From positions 174,044 through 238,043 of the forward strand of contig CAIOYC010000037.1 in the NCBI GenBank assembly GCA_903862425.1: a stretch of 64,000 nt of DNA. Direction: 5' to 3'. The DNA is from an uncultured Caulobacterales bacterium. Lineage in GTDB: Bacteria; Pseudomonadota; Alphaproteobacteria; Caulobacterales; Caulobacteraceae. The position numbers and the translations under genes are program-made. The notes beneath the pieces are model-generated. The model searched no databases, was not told the DNA's origin, and saw only the letters and a list, made by a program, of their open reading frames with translations. This document shows, piece by piece, positions 17,892 to 24,930 of this stretch; the stretch's first letter is position 1, and every line of letters begins with the position of its first letter.

Positions 17892-18036
17892 TTCCTGCTG
17901 ACGATTCCATTTCTCCCGGCGCGCGAAAGCGTCGCCTTGGGGCTCAACGTCGCGGGTGTGTATGGTAGCGCCCTTCAGGAACGCGTGTTAGGCGACTCCG
18001 GCGTGGGTGGCCCAATTCCAAGCTCCCTGGGGTTCC

Positions 18037-18558
18037 ATGTTGCACAAGATGATCCTGATAACGGCGAGCCTCGCCGTGCTGACGCCTGTCACCGTCTCGG
18101 TGGCCCCGACCGTGGCACGCGCCGACGATTTCGCCTGCAAGGCCGACGGCTCGAAATTGGCTCTTGGCGCGGCGGGCGGACTGGTGGGCGGCGCCGCGAC
18201 CACCGCGAGCCTGCGCAAGATGCACGTGGATAAGGGCGTGGCCCTGGCGGTCGGCCTCGCCGCCGGCGCCTTTCTAACCGACCGCATCGCCTGCCTGCTC
18301 ACGGAGCAGGAGCGTGAGCAGGCCGCTGAGGCGACCAGGCAGGCCGTGGAGCAGGGCGTGGGCTCCAAAATAGCGTGGCGGAGCGATGCGCGACCGAACG
18401 TTTCGGGGACCTCATCCGTGCTCGGCGAGATTACCGATCCGGACGGTACGGCCTGTCGCACGGTGATCGACGTGGTCATCGTGGATGGCGAAGAGACCTC
18501 TGTCCGGAAGAGGCTCTGCCGCGCGCCGGGGACGACCGGATTCAAGCTGGCGCGTTAG
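18037..18558 (+). CDS. Exported glycine-zipper protein
   Basis: A 173-aa protein with a signal peptide (MILITASLAVLTPVTVSVA, cut near ARA). The mature part has a Gly/Ala-rich hairpin (LALGAAGGLVGGAATTA, then GVALAVGLAAGAFLTDR) like the glycine zippers of 17-kDa surface antigens, and a C-terminal beta domain with two Cys (GTACRTVIDVV, RKRLCRAP) that resembles the C-terminal domain of such antigens. It is probably outer-membrane associated. The ATG at 18037 is chosen for the signal peptide. The periplasmic protease gene starts 2 bp after the stop. Confidence 0.7.
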   Translation: MLHKMILITASLAVLTPVTVSVAPTVARADDFACKADGSKLALGAAGGLVGGAATTASLRKMHVDKGVALAVGLAAGAFLTDRIACLLTEQEREQAAEATRQAVEQGVGSKIAWRSDARPNVSGTSSVLGEITDPDGTACRTVIDVVIVDGEETSVRKRLCRAPGTTGFKLAR

Positions 18559-18560
18559 CT

Positions 18561-19349
18561 ATGTGGATACTTAAGTATTCGAAATGGGCTTTGACGGCTA
18601 TCGCTCTGTTGGTGCCTGTTTCCGTTATGGCGCAGCCGGATGCGAACGATCCGACCTGCCCGTCGCTGGCCACCATGCAGTTCGCCGACTGGAACCGCAT
18701 GGACTTCAAGATCGACACCAGCTCGGGCCGCCGCATCCTGCTCGCGGATGGCGGCATCGCCTTCGGCGACCACACGCGGCTGGAAACGGCGATCGAGGTG
18801 AACCAACCCGTGGATGAGATCGTCATCCGCTCGCCCGGCGGCTCGGCGGAGGAGGGCATGCGGCTCGGATTCACGATCCGCAAGTGGGGCATCCCCACCC
18901 GCATCCCCGCCGGCTTCTGGTGCGCCAGCGCCTGCAGCTTCATGTTCCTCGGTGGATCAGTGCGGTCGGTGGATCCGGGCGGCATCTACGCCGTGCACAT
19001 GTTCAGCGCCCTGACGGCGGACAAGCTGCAGTCTCAGGTCAATGAGGCGCGGGAGGCGCGCGGGATGTCAAAGCTCCTCTCCGATCTCGCGGCCGTAGAG
19101 CAGAATTCGGCCGAGGTCGCATCCGAAGAGAACGACTACATGATCCGGATGGGCGCCTCGCGGAAGTTGCTCACCGAGGTCATGTACAAGCAGAAATCAT
19201 CAGATTTCGGCGCTGCCGATCACTCCACGATCCGCTGCCTGACCGCCGATGAGATGCAGCGTTACAATGTGATCAACCTGTGGAACGGGCCGATGCCTTC
19301 GCGCGCGCCGGCGGCGGGCGTGGCGCGAGCTGGAGTCGGGGAACCCTGA
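18561..19349 (+). CDS. ClpP-like periplasmic serine protease
   Basis: A 262-aa protein with a signal peptide (MWILKYSKWALTAIALLVPVSVMAQ). The body has the ClpP/crotonase-type fold seen in COG3904: IVIRSPGGSAEEGMRLGFTI for the oxyanion region, then GFWCASACSFMFLGG, where the Ser at about residue 123 in C-A-S-A-C is the expected nucleophile, and later YAVHMF with a candidate His. Such proteins are presumed periplasmic proteases of unknown target. It begins 2 nt after the glycine-zipper gene, so the two are co-transcribed and may be functionally paired. Confidence 0.75.
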   Translation: MWILKYSKWALTAIALLVPVSVMAQPDANDPTCPSLATMQFADWNRMDFKIDTSSGRRILLADGGIAFGDHTRLETAIEVNQPVDEIVIRSPGGSAEEGMRLGFTIRKWGIPTRIPAGFWCASACSFMFLGGSVRSVDPGGIYAVHMFSALTADKLQSQVNEAREARGMSKLLSDLAAVEQNSAEVASEENDYMIRMGASRKLLTEVMYKQKSSDFGAADHSTIRCLTADEMQRYNVINLWNGPMPSRAPAAGVARAGVGEP

Positions 19350-19442
19350 TCCCAGGCGCCTCCCCGCTACGATTTGCTCCGTAGTTGATTGAACGCGGGC
19401 CCGGTCCGCGCTTTGCTGAAGATCGAATACGTCGGAGCTATC

Positions 19443-20684
19443 ATGACCTTCGAGCCGAGCCATGCCGAAAGCTCCGGACTGTTCTGGCGGCTGCCGGAAG
19501 TCCGACGTGCGCCGGTCGCCTTTCGCTCGGCGCTGAAGGTGACGGCGGAGAAGTGGCAGGGCGTTCCGCTCACCGTCCAGCTGCCGTCCGGCCACGCCCT
19601 GCGCATACAGGGCCAGGCGCCTGGCGCGGAAGTCCTGCTACAGGTCAGGGATTTCAATTTCATGCGTCGCATCCTGTCGGGCGGGGACGTGGGGTTTGCC
19701 GAGGGGTATGCGGCGGGCGACTGGGATACGCCGGACTTGCCGGCCCTACTGATCGCCTTTTCCGACAATTTCGACCGGCTCGCGGGACTGATGACCGGCA
19801 ACCCGCTGGTCAAAGCCATGGATTTCATCAGCCATACGCTGAACCGCAACAGCAAGACGGGCTCGCGCAAGAACATCCATGCCCATTACGACCTCGGCAA
19901 CGGCTTTTACGCCGCCTGGCTTGACCCTTCCATGACCTATTCCGCCGCCCTGTTCGATCATGCGCGCGTGTCCCTTGAGGAGGCCCAAGGCGCGAAGTAC
20001 GCCGCCCTTGCGCGGGCTATCGGGATCGAGCGCTCCCATAAGGTGTTGGAAATCGGTTGCGGCTGGGGCGGCTTCGCCGAATTCGTCGGCCGCGAGATCG
20101 GCGCCGACGTCGAAGCCGTGACCATTTCGCGCGCGCAGCACGATTATGCGGCCCAGCGGATTCAGTCGGCGGGACTCTCGGACCGGGTCAAGATCAGGCT
20201 CTGTGATTATCGCGATGTGCAGGGGCGGTTCGACCGGGTCGCCTCCATCGAAATGTTCGAAGCGGTGGGCGAAGCCTATTGGCCCGCTTTTTTTGACAAG
20301 GTGGACGAGGTGCTGGCGCCAGGCGGCCGGGCCGGCCTGCAGATCATCACTATCGCGGATCACCTGTTCGAAGGGTATCGTCGGCGCCCTGATTTCATCC
20401 AGAAATACATATTCCCGGGTGGGATGTTGCCCTCCGACAAGCGCCTACGCGAGGAAACCGCCAAGGCGGGTCTGCGCTGGGAGGGCTGTCACGGCTTCGC
20501 CAACGATTACGCGCGTACACTAAGTGAGTGGAGCACGCGGTTCGAGGAGGCATGGCCCGAGGTGCGGGTCATGGGTTTCGACGAGAAGTTCCACCGTCTG
20601 TGGCGCTATTATCTGGGCTATTGTGAAGCGGGCTTCCGCACGGGCCGCACCGATGTCGTGCATCTCAGCCTCGCCAAGGCCTGA
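19443..20684 (+). CDS. cfa: Cyclopropane-fatty-acyl-phospholipid synthase
   Basis: S-adenosylmethionine-dependent cyclopropanation of unsaturated acyl chains in membrane phospholipids. The 413-aa protein has the N-terminal lipid-binding region (GGDVGFAEGYAAGDWDTPDL), IHAHYDLGNGFYAAWLD, MTYSAALF, the SAM motif VLEIGCGWGGFAEF, SIEMFEAVGEAYWPAFF and FIQKYIFPGGMLPS, in standard order. The ATG at 19443 has GGAG in position; the frame is open further upstream to 19389. No regulatory site was seen. Confidence 0.95.
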   Translation: MTFEPSHAESSGLFWRLPEVRRAPVAFRSALKVTAEKWQGVPLTVQLPSGHALRIQGQAPGAEVLLQVRDFNFMRRILSGGDVGFAEGYAAGDWDTPDLPALLIAFSDNFDRLAGLMTGNPLVKAMDFISHTLNRNSKTGSRKNIHAHYDLGNGFYAAWLDPSMTYSAALFDHARVSLEEAQGAKYAALARAIGIERSHKVLEIGCGWGGFAEFVGREIGADVEAVTISRAQHDYAAQRIQSAGLSDRVKIRLCDYRDVQGRFDRVASIEMFEAVGEAYWPAFFDKVDEVLAPGGRAGLQIITIADHLFEGYRRRPDFIQKYIFPGGMLPSDKRLREETAKAGLRWEGCHGFANDYARTLSEWSTRFEEAWPEVRVMGFDEKFHRLWRYYLGYCEAGFRTGRTDVVHLSLAKA

Positions 20685-20709
20685 ATTTGCCGGGGTTGCC
20701 CTTTAGCAG

Positions 20710-20955
20710 CTATTGAGCGAGGCGGCTCACGCCCCAGGCGACGGCGGCCCAAAATCCGCCGCAGGTTCCGAACACGAAGGCGAGGGTGGCGATCGGCGGC
20801 CAGCGGCCCTCCGCACCGAGGTTCGCGGAGAGCCGGGCCTGAAGCTCAAGCGCCGGGGAGCGCGCCGACGGCGTGTTTTGCCCAGCCAATACTAGGCGAG
20901 CGCGATTCGACTGATCGTCGGCCTGCCGTTCCGCTCTAATCTTACGCACCGCCAT
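20710..20955 (-). CDS. Small single-TM protein
   Basis: An 81-aa protein with a basic N-terminal half and one C-terminal membrane segment (IATLAFVFGTCGGFWAAVAW). The ATG at 20955 is preceded by GAGGG 5 nt upstream; the open frame reaching 21006 has no such site. No family is recognised. It is convergent with cfa and divergent from the exopolysaccharide cluster, from which it is separated by about 240 bp of AT-rich DNA. Confidence 0.55.
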   Translation of the reverse strand: MAVRKIRAERQADDQSNRARLVLAGQNTPSARSPALELQARLSANLGAEGRWPPIATLAFVFGTCGGFWAAVAWGVSRLAQ

Positions 20956-21197
20956 GGCGCCCTCGTCCGTCGTTATGAAGGCAGTATCGCGGGGGTTACT
21001 TAACAATGGCTTTCAGATTGGCCCACGAATGAATATTCCGTGGTGTTAATATGTGTTTTTGATCCTGAACGTCCGCGCAACATTCGTGGTTAAGGCGTGT
21101 TATCCATTTGAATTAACCTGAGCATTACTATGCTTATTCGCCAAGATGAAAAGTATTGCGGAGATGATGAACACGAAAGCTTCTGGGAGAAGTGCTC

Positions 21198-22175
21198 GTG
21201 GTTCATCTATTGCGTTCTGGGGCGCTTGGCCCGGTGTTGGCGGCATCCATGACGCTGACGCTTGGCGCTTGCGCTGAACAGTCCGTCCCCTCCTCAACGC
21301 CCATGCAATTGGGCGCCGCAACCCTGGCGCCGCGTGGCTATCTGCAGTTCTGCCTGCGTCGACCGGACCAGTGTGGACTGCGCACGCCGCTTACAGAGAT
21401 TAAGGATGCCGCGTTGCAGGCCGCGCTCAATCGCGAGGAATGGACCAACGTCCTGTCCGTACGATCGGCAAGGCCTACCGATCAGGCCCTTACGCGCGAT
21501 GAGGCGTCGCATGAGGTGGGCAAAGCGCCCCCGCCCCAGCCTTCCGAAGTCACGCTCGCCAGCGAAACGGCGCCTGTAGTGGTGGAGGAAATCGCTCGGC
21601 TGGACACAGCTCCTACGGTCGCCCTGCCCGCAATCGAAGTGGAATCTAGACCATCGCCCATTGCGCCAGACCCGGCTCCGATTGCGTCCAATACCGCGGC
21701 CCCGACCCTTGAGCAGCTTTTTCAACACGTCCAGCGTTCGCCAGAAACAGAAACGCTGCACTACGGTCCGCGTCTTTGGCAGCACTTGGAGACGGTCAAC
21801 AGCGAGATCAACGCCCGGATCAAGCCACGGACGGATGAGGAGGCGTTCGGCGTTGAAGACTACTGGACCCTGCCGCTTGATAGCGGTGGCCGGGCTGAGG
21901 GAAACTGCAAGCACTATGCTCTCGAAAAGCGCAGGGCGTTGATTGCGGCGGGCATGTCCGAGGACGTCCTCTCGCTAGCTGTCGTGCGCACTCCGCAGGG
22001 GGAGACGCACGCGGTTCTAGTGGTCGCCACTGATCGGGGCGACTTCGTTCTGGATAACCTCACACCTGAAATCCGAGGCTGGCGCGATTCCGGCTATACT
22101 TGGCTTTCGCGGCAGACTCCCGGCGCCCCGCTACGCTGGGCCGCTATTGATTCCGCCCCACGTGTGGGAGTCTGA
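21198..22175 (+). CDS. Transglutaminase-like cysteine peptidase lipoprotein (BTLCP family)
   Basis: A 325-aa lipoprotein: hydrophobic leader ending in lipobox L-G-A-C (TLTLGACAEQS). A low-complexity Pro/Ala/Glu linker (residues about 80-170) is followed by a BTLCP (PF06035-type) domain with a full catalytic triad: Cys237 in EGNCKHYALEKR, His271 in GETHAVLVV, Asp286 in VLDNLTPEI. Relatives include LapG, which cuts surface adhesins. GTG at 21198 is chosen because GGGAG lies 9 nt upstream; GTG at 21192 is too close to it. As first gene of the polysaccharide cluster it may process a surface protein or an export component. That role is inference. Confidence 0.8.
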   Translation: MVHLLRSGALGPVLAASMTLTLGACAEQSVPSSTPMQLGAATLAPRGYLQFCLRRPDQCGLRTPLTEIKDAALQAALNREEWTNVLSVRSARPTDQALTRDEASHEVGKAPPPQPSEVTLASETAPVVVEEIARLDTAPTVALPAIEVESRPSPIAPDPAPIASNTAAPTLEQLFQHVQRSPETETLHYGPRLWQHLETVNSEINARIKPRTDEEAFGVEDYWTLPLDSGGRAEGNCKHYALEKRRALIAAGMSEDVLSLAVVRTPQGETHAVLVVATDRGDFVLDNLTPEIRGWRDSGYTWLSRQTPGAPLRWAAIDSAPRVGV

Positions 22176-22236
22176 CCGGCGCTGGCTGAAGTTCTGCCCC
22201 GCGTGTTAGGTTGTTCATCTGCAATGGCGGGATGGC

Positions 22237-22746
22237 ATGGTGCATACGGGTAAACATCTCGGCCAGATTCTTGGCGTTGCGGTGACTTGCGTCGTCGCAT
22301 TGACGCTTGCGGGATCAAGCGCCCTCGTTCTGTGCGCGCGATTTGGTCCGGGTTTGGCGCTGTCCCGTGACGCCGCTGCCCTTTTGCCGCTTGGTGAGCC
22401 TCACGGGCACTCGGCTGAGACCTCATGGACGGGGCGGGATCTCGCGGCCACGAAAGCCGAGAGCGTCGCCGAGCTACGAGTGTCGCCGGTAGCCGCGGAC
22501 GCTTGGCTTCGCCTCGCGGAGGCCGATGCGGACCGCCATGCTGGAAAGCTCAGTCCTGAGGGCATTGAGGCAATCTCGCACGCCTACGATGCGGAGCCAT
22601 ATGAGCTGGGCGGCTCAACGAAAAGGCGGGATTTCGTCCATCGGCACATGGGCGAATTGTCGCGTGACTTGCGTTTCCAGGTAGAACAAGAGTCTAAGGT
22701 GGAGGCGGGGCGCATCCTGGAAGGTCAGAAATGGCCGCGTTCCTGA
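22237..22746 (+). CDS. One-TM protein in the exopolysaccharide cluster
   Basis: A 169-aa protein with one N-terminal membrane anchor or uncleaved signal (ILGVAVTCVVALTLAGSSALVL) and a helical periplasmic part. SPVAADAWLRLAEADADR followed by EGIEAISHAYDAEPYELG reads like one and a half degenerate TPR-type helical hairpins. No family is recognised. It lies 61 bp after the BTLCP lipoprotein on the same strand. Other polysaccharide loci have small TPR-like accessory proteins, but a function here cannot be assigned. Confidence 0.6.
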   Translation: MVHTGKHLGQILGVAVTCVVALTLAGSSALVLCARFGPGLALSRDAAALLPLGEPHGHSAETSWTGRDLAATKAESVAELRVSPVAADAWLRLAEADADRHAGKLSPEGIEAISHAYDAEPYELGGSTKRRDFVHRHMGELSRDLRFQVEQESKVEAGRILEGQKWPRS

Positions 22747-22855
22747 AATCGCGACCTGGGGCCTCGAAAATTTGCTCAGCGTCTCATGCAAAGGGCGCCG
22801 TTGTTTTAGGCGCCGACTCCACTTTGGTGCGCTGCGGCACTGTTTTTTCTCCTAA

Positions 22856-22882
22856 CGGGTGAAGTGGGATGGACTTCGCCCG
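22856..22882 (+). promoter_or_regulatory. Leader hairpin ahead of the Gly-rich protein gene
   Basis: A 10-bp hairpin (CGGGTGAAGT / ACTTCGCCCG, one G-U pair in RNA) with a 7-nt loop, 45 nt upstream of the ATG at 22928. The 180-bp gap 22747-22927 otherwise holds a GGCGCC-N9-GGCGCC repeat near 22787 and no open frame worth calling. The hairpin may be an mRNA leader structure or the end of the preceding transcript. Confidence 0.4.
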
Positions 22883-22927
22883 GAAGTTCAAGCAAATGAA
22901 AACCACATTCTGATGGAGACGGGGGCA

Positions 22928-23446
22928 ATGGCTTCTTTCAAGGCGACCGTAGGCGCTCTCGCGCTTACCCTGACAGCAATTTCTGGCGTCGCGGCTATCG
23001 TGCCCGCGACCGCTGTGGCGCAGACGTCGCAAGCCGCCGCTCTGGCGGCTGCGATCACCAATGCGGCCGGTTCCGTCACCGGCTCCGATGCGACGGCGAC
23101 CGCCGCCCGCGAAAAGGCCGTGCAGGACGCGATCGACAGCTTTATCGCCACTAATGGGGTTGACCCTGCCGTTGCGCCGGCCCTCATAAGCCAGGCCATG
23201 GCCATCGTGCCGGCTACCGTTGCGGCCGCCCCGGGCGTCTCGGCCGGCGCCGCTGCCGAGAGTACGGCGGTGACACAGCAGGCCAGGCAGCAGACCGGGA
23301 CGAACAGTCCGAACGCCACGACGCCGTCGTCGACCAGTTCGGGAACGTCGTTCGGCTCCAACTCTGGCGCGACAGGATCGGGCTCCGGCGGTTCGGGCGG
23401 CGGCGGCGGCGGCGGCGGCACCACGCCGTACGGCAGCCAGACCTAA
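22928..23446 (+). CDS. Exported Ala/Gly-rich protein with polyglycine tail
   Basis: A 172-aa protein. The signal peptide (VGALALTLTAISGVAAIVPATAVAQ) is followed by an Ala-rich helical region (residues about 35-105) and a Ser/Thr/Gly-rich, probably unstructured C-terminus with eight Gly in a row (GSGGSGGGGGGGGTTPYG). No Cys and no recognised domain. The ATG at 22928 has GGGGG just upstream; an alternative ATG lies at 22913. Within a polysaccharide export cluster, it may be a secreted matrix-associated protein, which is inference. The gene is bounded by hairpins on both sides, so it may be separately expressed. Confidence 0.6.
   Translation: MASFKATVGALALTLTAISGVAAIVPATAVAQTSQAAALAAAITNAAGSVTGSDATATAAREKAVQDAIDSFIATNGVDPAVAPALISQAMAIVPATVAAAPGVSAGAAAESTAVTQQARQQTGTNSPNATTPSSTSSGTSFGSNSGATGSGSGGSGGGGGGGGTTPYGSQT
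23396..23419 (+). repeat. GGC trinucleotide repeat (8 units) in coding frame
   Basis: Eight consecutive GGC codons encode the polyglycine run of the preceding exported protein. As a perfect triplet repeat it can change length by slippage without shifting the frame. Confidence 0.9.
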
Positions 23447-23461
23447 GCGCCTGTGTAATCC

Positions 23462-23485
23462 GGCGGTCGGCGAGGGTCGGCCGCC
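23462..23485 (+). terminator. Hairpin after the Gly-rich protein gene
   Basis: A 7-bp stem (GGCGGTC / GGCCGCC, one G-U) with a 10-nt loop, 15 nt after the stop, followed by AAAATCTTTAAATC. A moderate intrinsic terminator candidate, or an attenuator ahead of the beta-barrel gene. Confidence 0.5.
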
Positions 23486-23587
23486 AAAATCTTTAAATCT
23501 ATAGACTTTCCCGGAGGGCCCTCGTGGCGCTCTGGACGATGGATCGAGCCGCGGGGGTGTGGCTTGACGATTATGGGGGTGGGTCCA

Positions 23588-24892
23588 ATGCGGATCGCGA
23601 AAGCCAATTTACTTGCCTACGTCGTTATGGCGACTTTACTGCCAGCCGTGCCGGCGTTCGCGCAGGATGATGGTGCGCTGCTGCGCGAAGGTTTGTTTGC
23701 TCGCGACCGCAATGTCAGCGTCACTCAGCGTCCCCGTCCGGAATATGCTCCGATCGCCATGCGGCTCGGCTCCTTTTACGTACTGCCCTCCATCACGGCC
23801 AGCGTGGAAGGCAACGATAATATCTACGCCACCAGCACGGGTGAAACCTCCGACGCGATCTTCCGGGTCAACCCGGCCGTCGAGGCTAAATCGAACTGGA
23901 ACCGCCACGCCCTCAGCCTGTTCGCCAATCTGAACTCGTCATTCTACACGAGCAAGGACAGCGAGAACACGACCGACTACCTGTTGGGTTTTGACGGTCG
24001 TCTGGATGTTTCGCACGATCTCGGGTTCGCTGGCGGCGCCAGCTACGAACGGGATACCGAGCCGCGCACGTCTTCGGCCTCACCGCAGAATCTCAAAGAG
24101 CCGATCCAATACGACGTGACGCGCGCCTATGGCGAAGGCACCTACGCCACCAACCGCCTTCGCCTCACTGGGCGGGTCAGCGTCGATGATTATACCTACG
24201 ACAACGGGACCTCGACGGTCGGCGGTCAGATTTACGAAAAGGATCGCGACCATACCCAGTGGACCGAAGCGGCCCGCGCCGAGTACGCTCTGGTGCCGAA
24301 CACATCAGTTTTCCTGCTCGGTACATTGAACCAGCGTGAATATCGCAACCAAGGCCTTTTGAGCACGGGTGTGGTCGAGCCTAAGCGAGACTCCACGGGC
24401 TTCACCTTGAGCGTCGGTTCGAACTTCGACCTGACCCATACCATCCGCGGTGAAGTGGCCGTTGGTTATCTCGACCAGAACTACAATGCTGCGGCCTATT
24501 CTGAGATCAAGGGTGTGTCGTTCTCGGGCAAGATCCAATGGTTCCCGACCCAGTTGACGACAGTAACCTTCGCCGGGGCGCGGACGCCGGAAGATGCGGG
24601 CATTGTCGGCGTCGGCGGTTATGTCTCCACCAACTTCTCGGCGACTGTGGATCATGAACTGCTTCGGAACCTGATCCTGAATGCGGGCATCACTTACGGC
24701 AAGGACGACTACAAAAACTACGATCGGCAGGATGAACGCACATCGGAGTTTGTCGGCGCTCGATATCTGATGAACCGCGCTGTGACGGTGAACCTGGGTT
24801 ATACCCATTATAACCAGGACTCCTCCGGTATTTTTCACGGAGCAAGCTTCGATGTTAACCGGGTGTACGCGTCTTTGACCTACGCATTCTGA
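23588..24892 (+). CDS. Outer-membrane beta-barrel protein of an exopolysaccharide locus
   Basis: A 434-aa exported protein: signal peptide ANLLAYVVMATLLPAVPAFAQ, a short plug-like N-terminus (LFARDRNVSVTQRPRPEYAP), then many amphipathic beta strands with alternating aromatics, ending in the classical barrel terminus ASLTYAF. It fits the BBP2 (PF10082-like) family, found in exopolysaccharide loci of alphaproteobacteria and in some systems proposed to form the outer-membrane exit for the polymer. ATG at 23588 is used; ATG at 23573 is an alternative. It is directly upstream of the Wzc-type gene. With no OPX protein present, it is the only visible candidate for an outer-membrane channel. Confidence 0.82.
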   Translation: MRIAKANLLAYVVMATLLPAVPAFAQDDGALLREGLFARDRNVSVTQRPRPEYAPIAMRLGSFYVLPSITASVEGNDNIYATSTGETSDAIFRVNPAVEAKSNWNRHALSLFANLNSSFYTSKDSENTTDYLLGFDGRLDVSHDLGFAGGASYERDTEPRTSSASPQNLKEPIQYDVTRAYGEGTYATNRLRLTGRVSVDDYTYDNGTSTVGGQIYEKDRDHTQWTEAARAEYALVPNTSVFLLGTLNQREYRNQGLLSTGVVEPKRDSTGFTLSVGSNFDLTHTIRGEVAVGYLDQNYNAAAYSEIKGVSFSGKIQWFPTQLTTVTFAGARTPEDAGIVGVGGYVSTNFSATVDHELLRNLILNAGITYGKDDYKNYDRQDERTSEFVGARYLMNRAVTVNLGYTHYNQDSSGIFHGASFDVNRVYASLTYAF

Positions 24893-24930
24893 TCTTAGAC
24901 AGATCAGCTCGCAGCGCTTAGGAGTAACCC

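Noticed and set aside
21130..21252. A 40-codon frame with three to four Cys and Trp residues ahead of the BTLCP gene
   Set aside because: No Shine-Dalgarno at its ATG, and it overlaps the leader of the lipoprotein in another frame.
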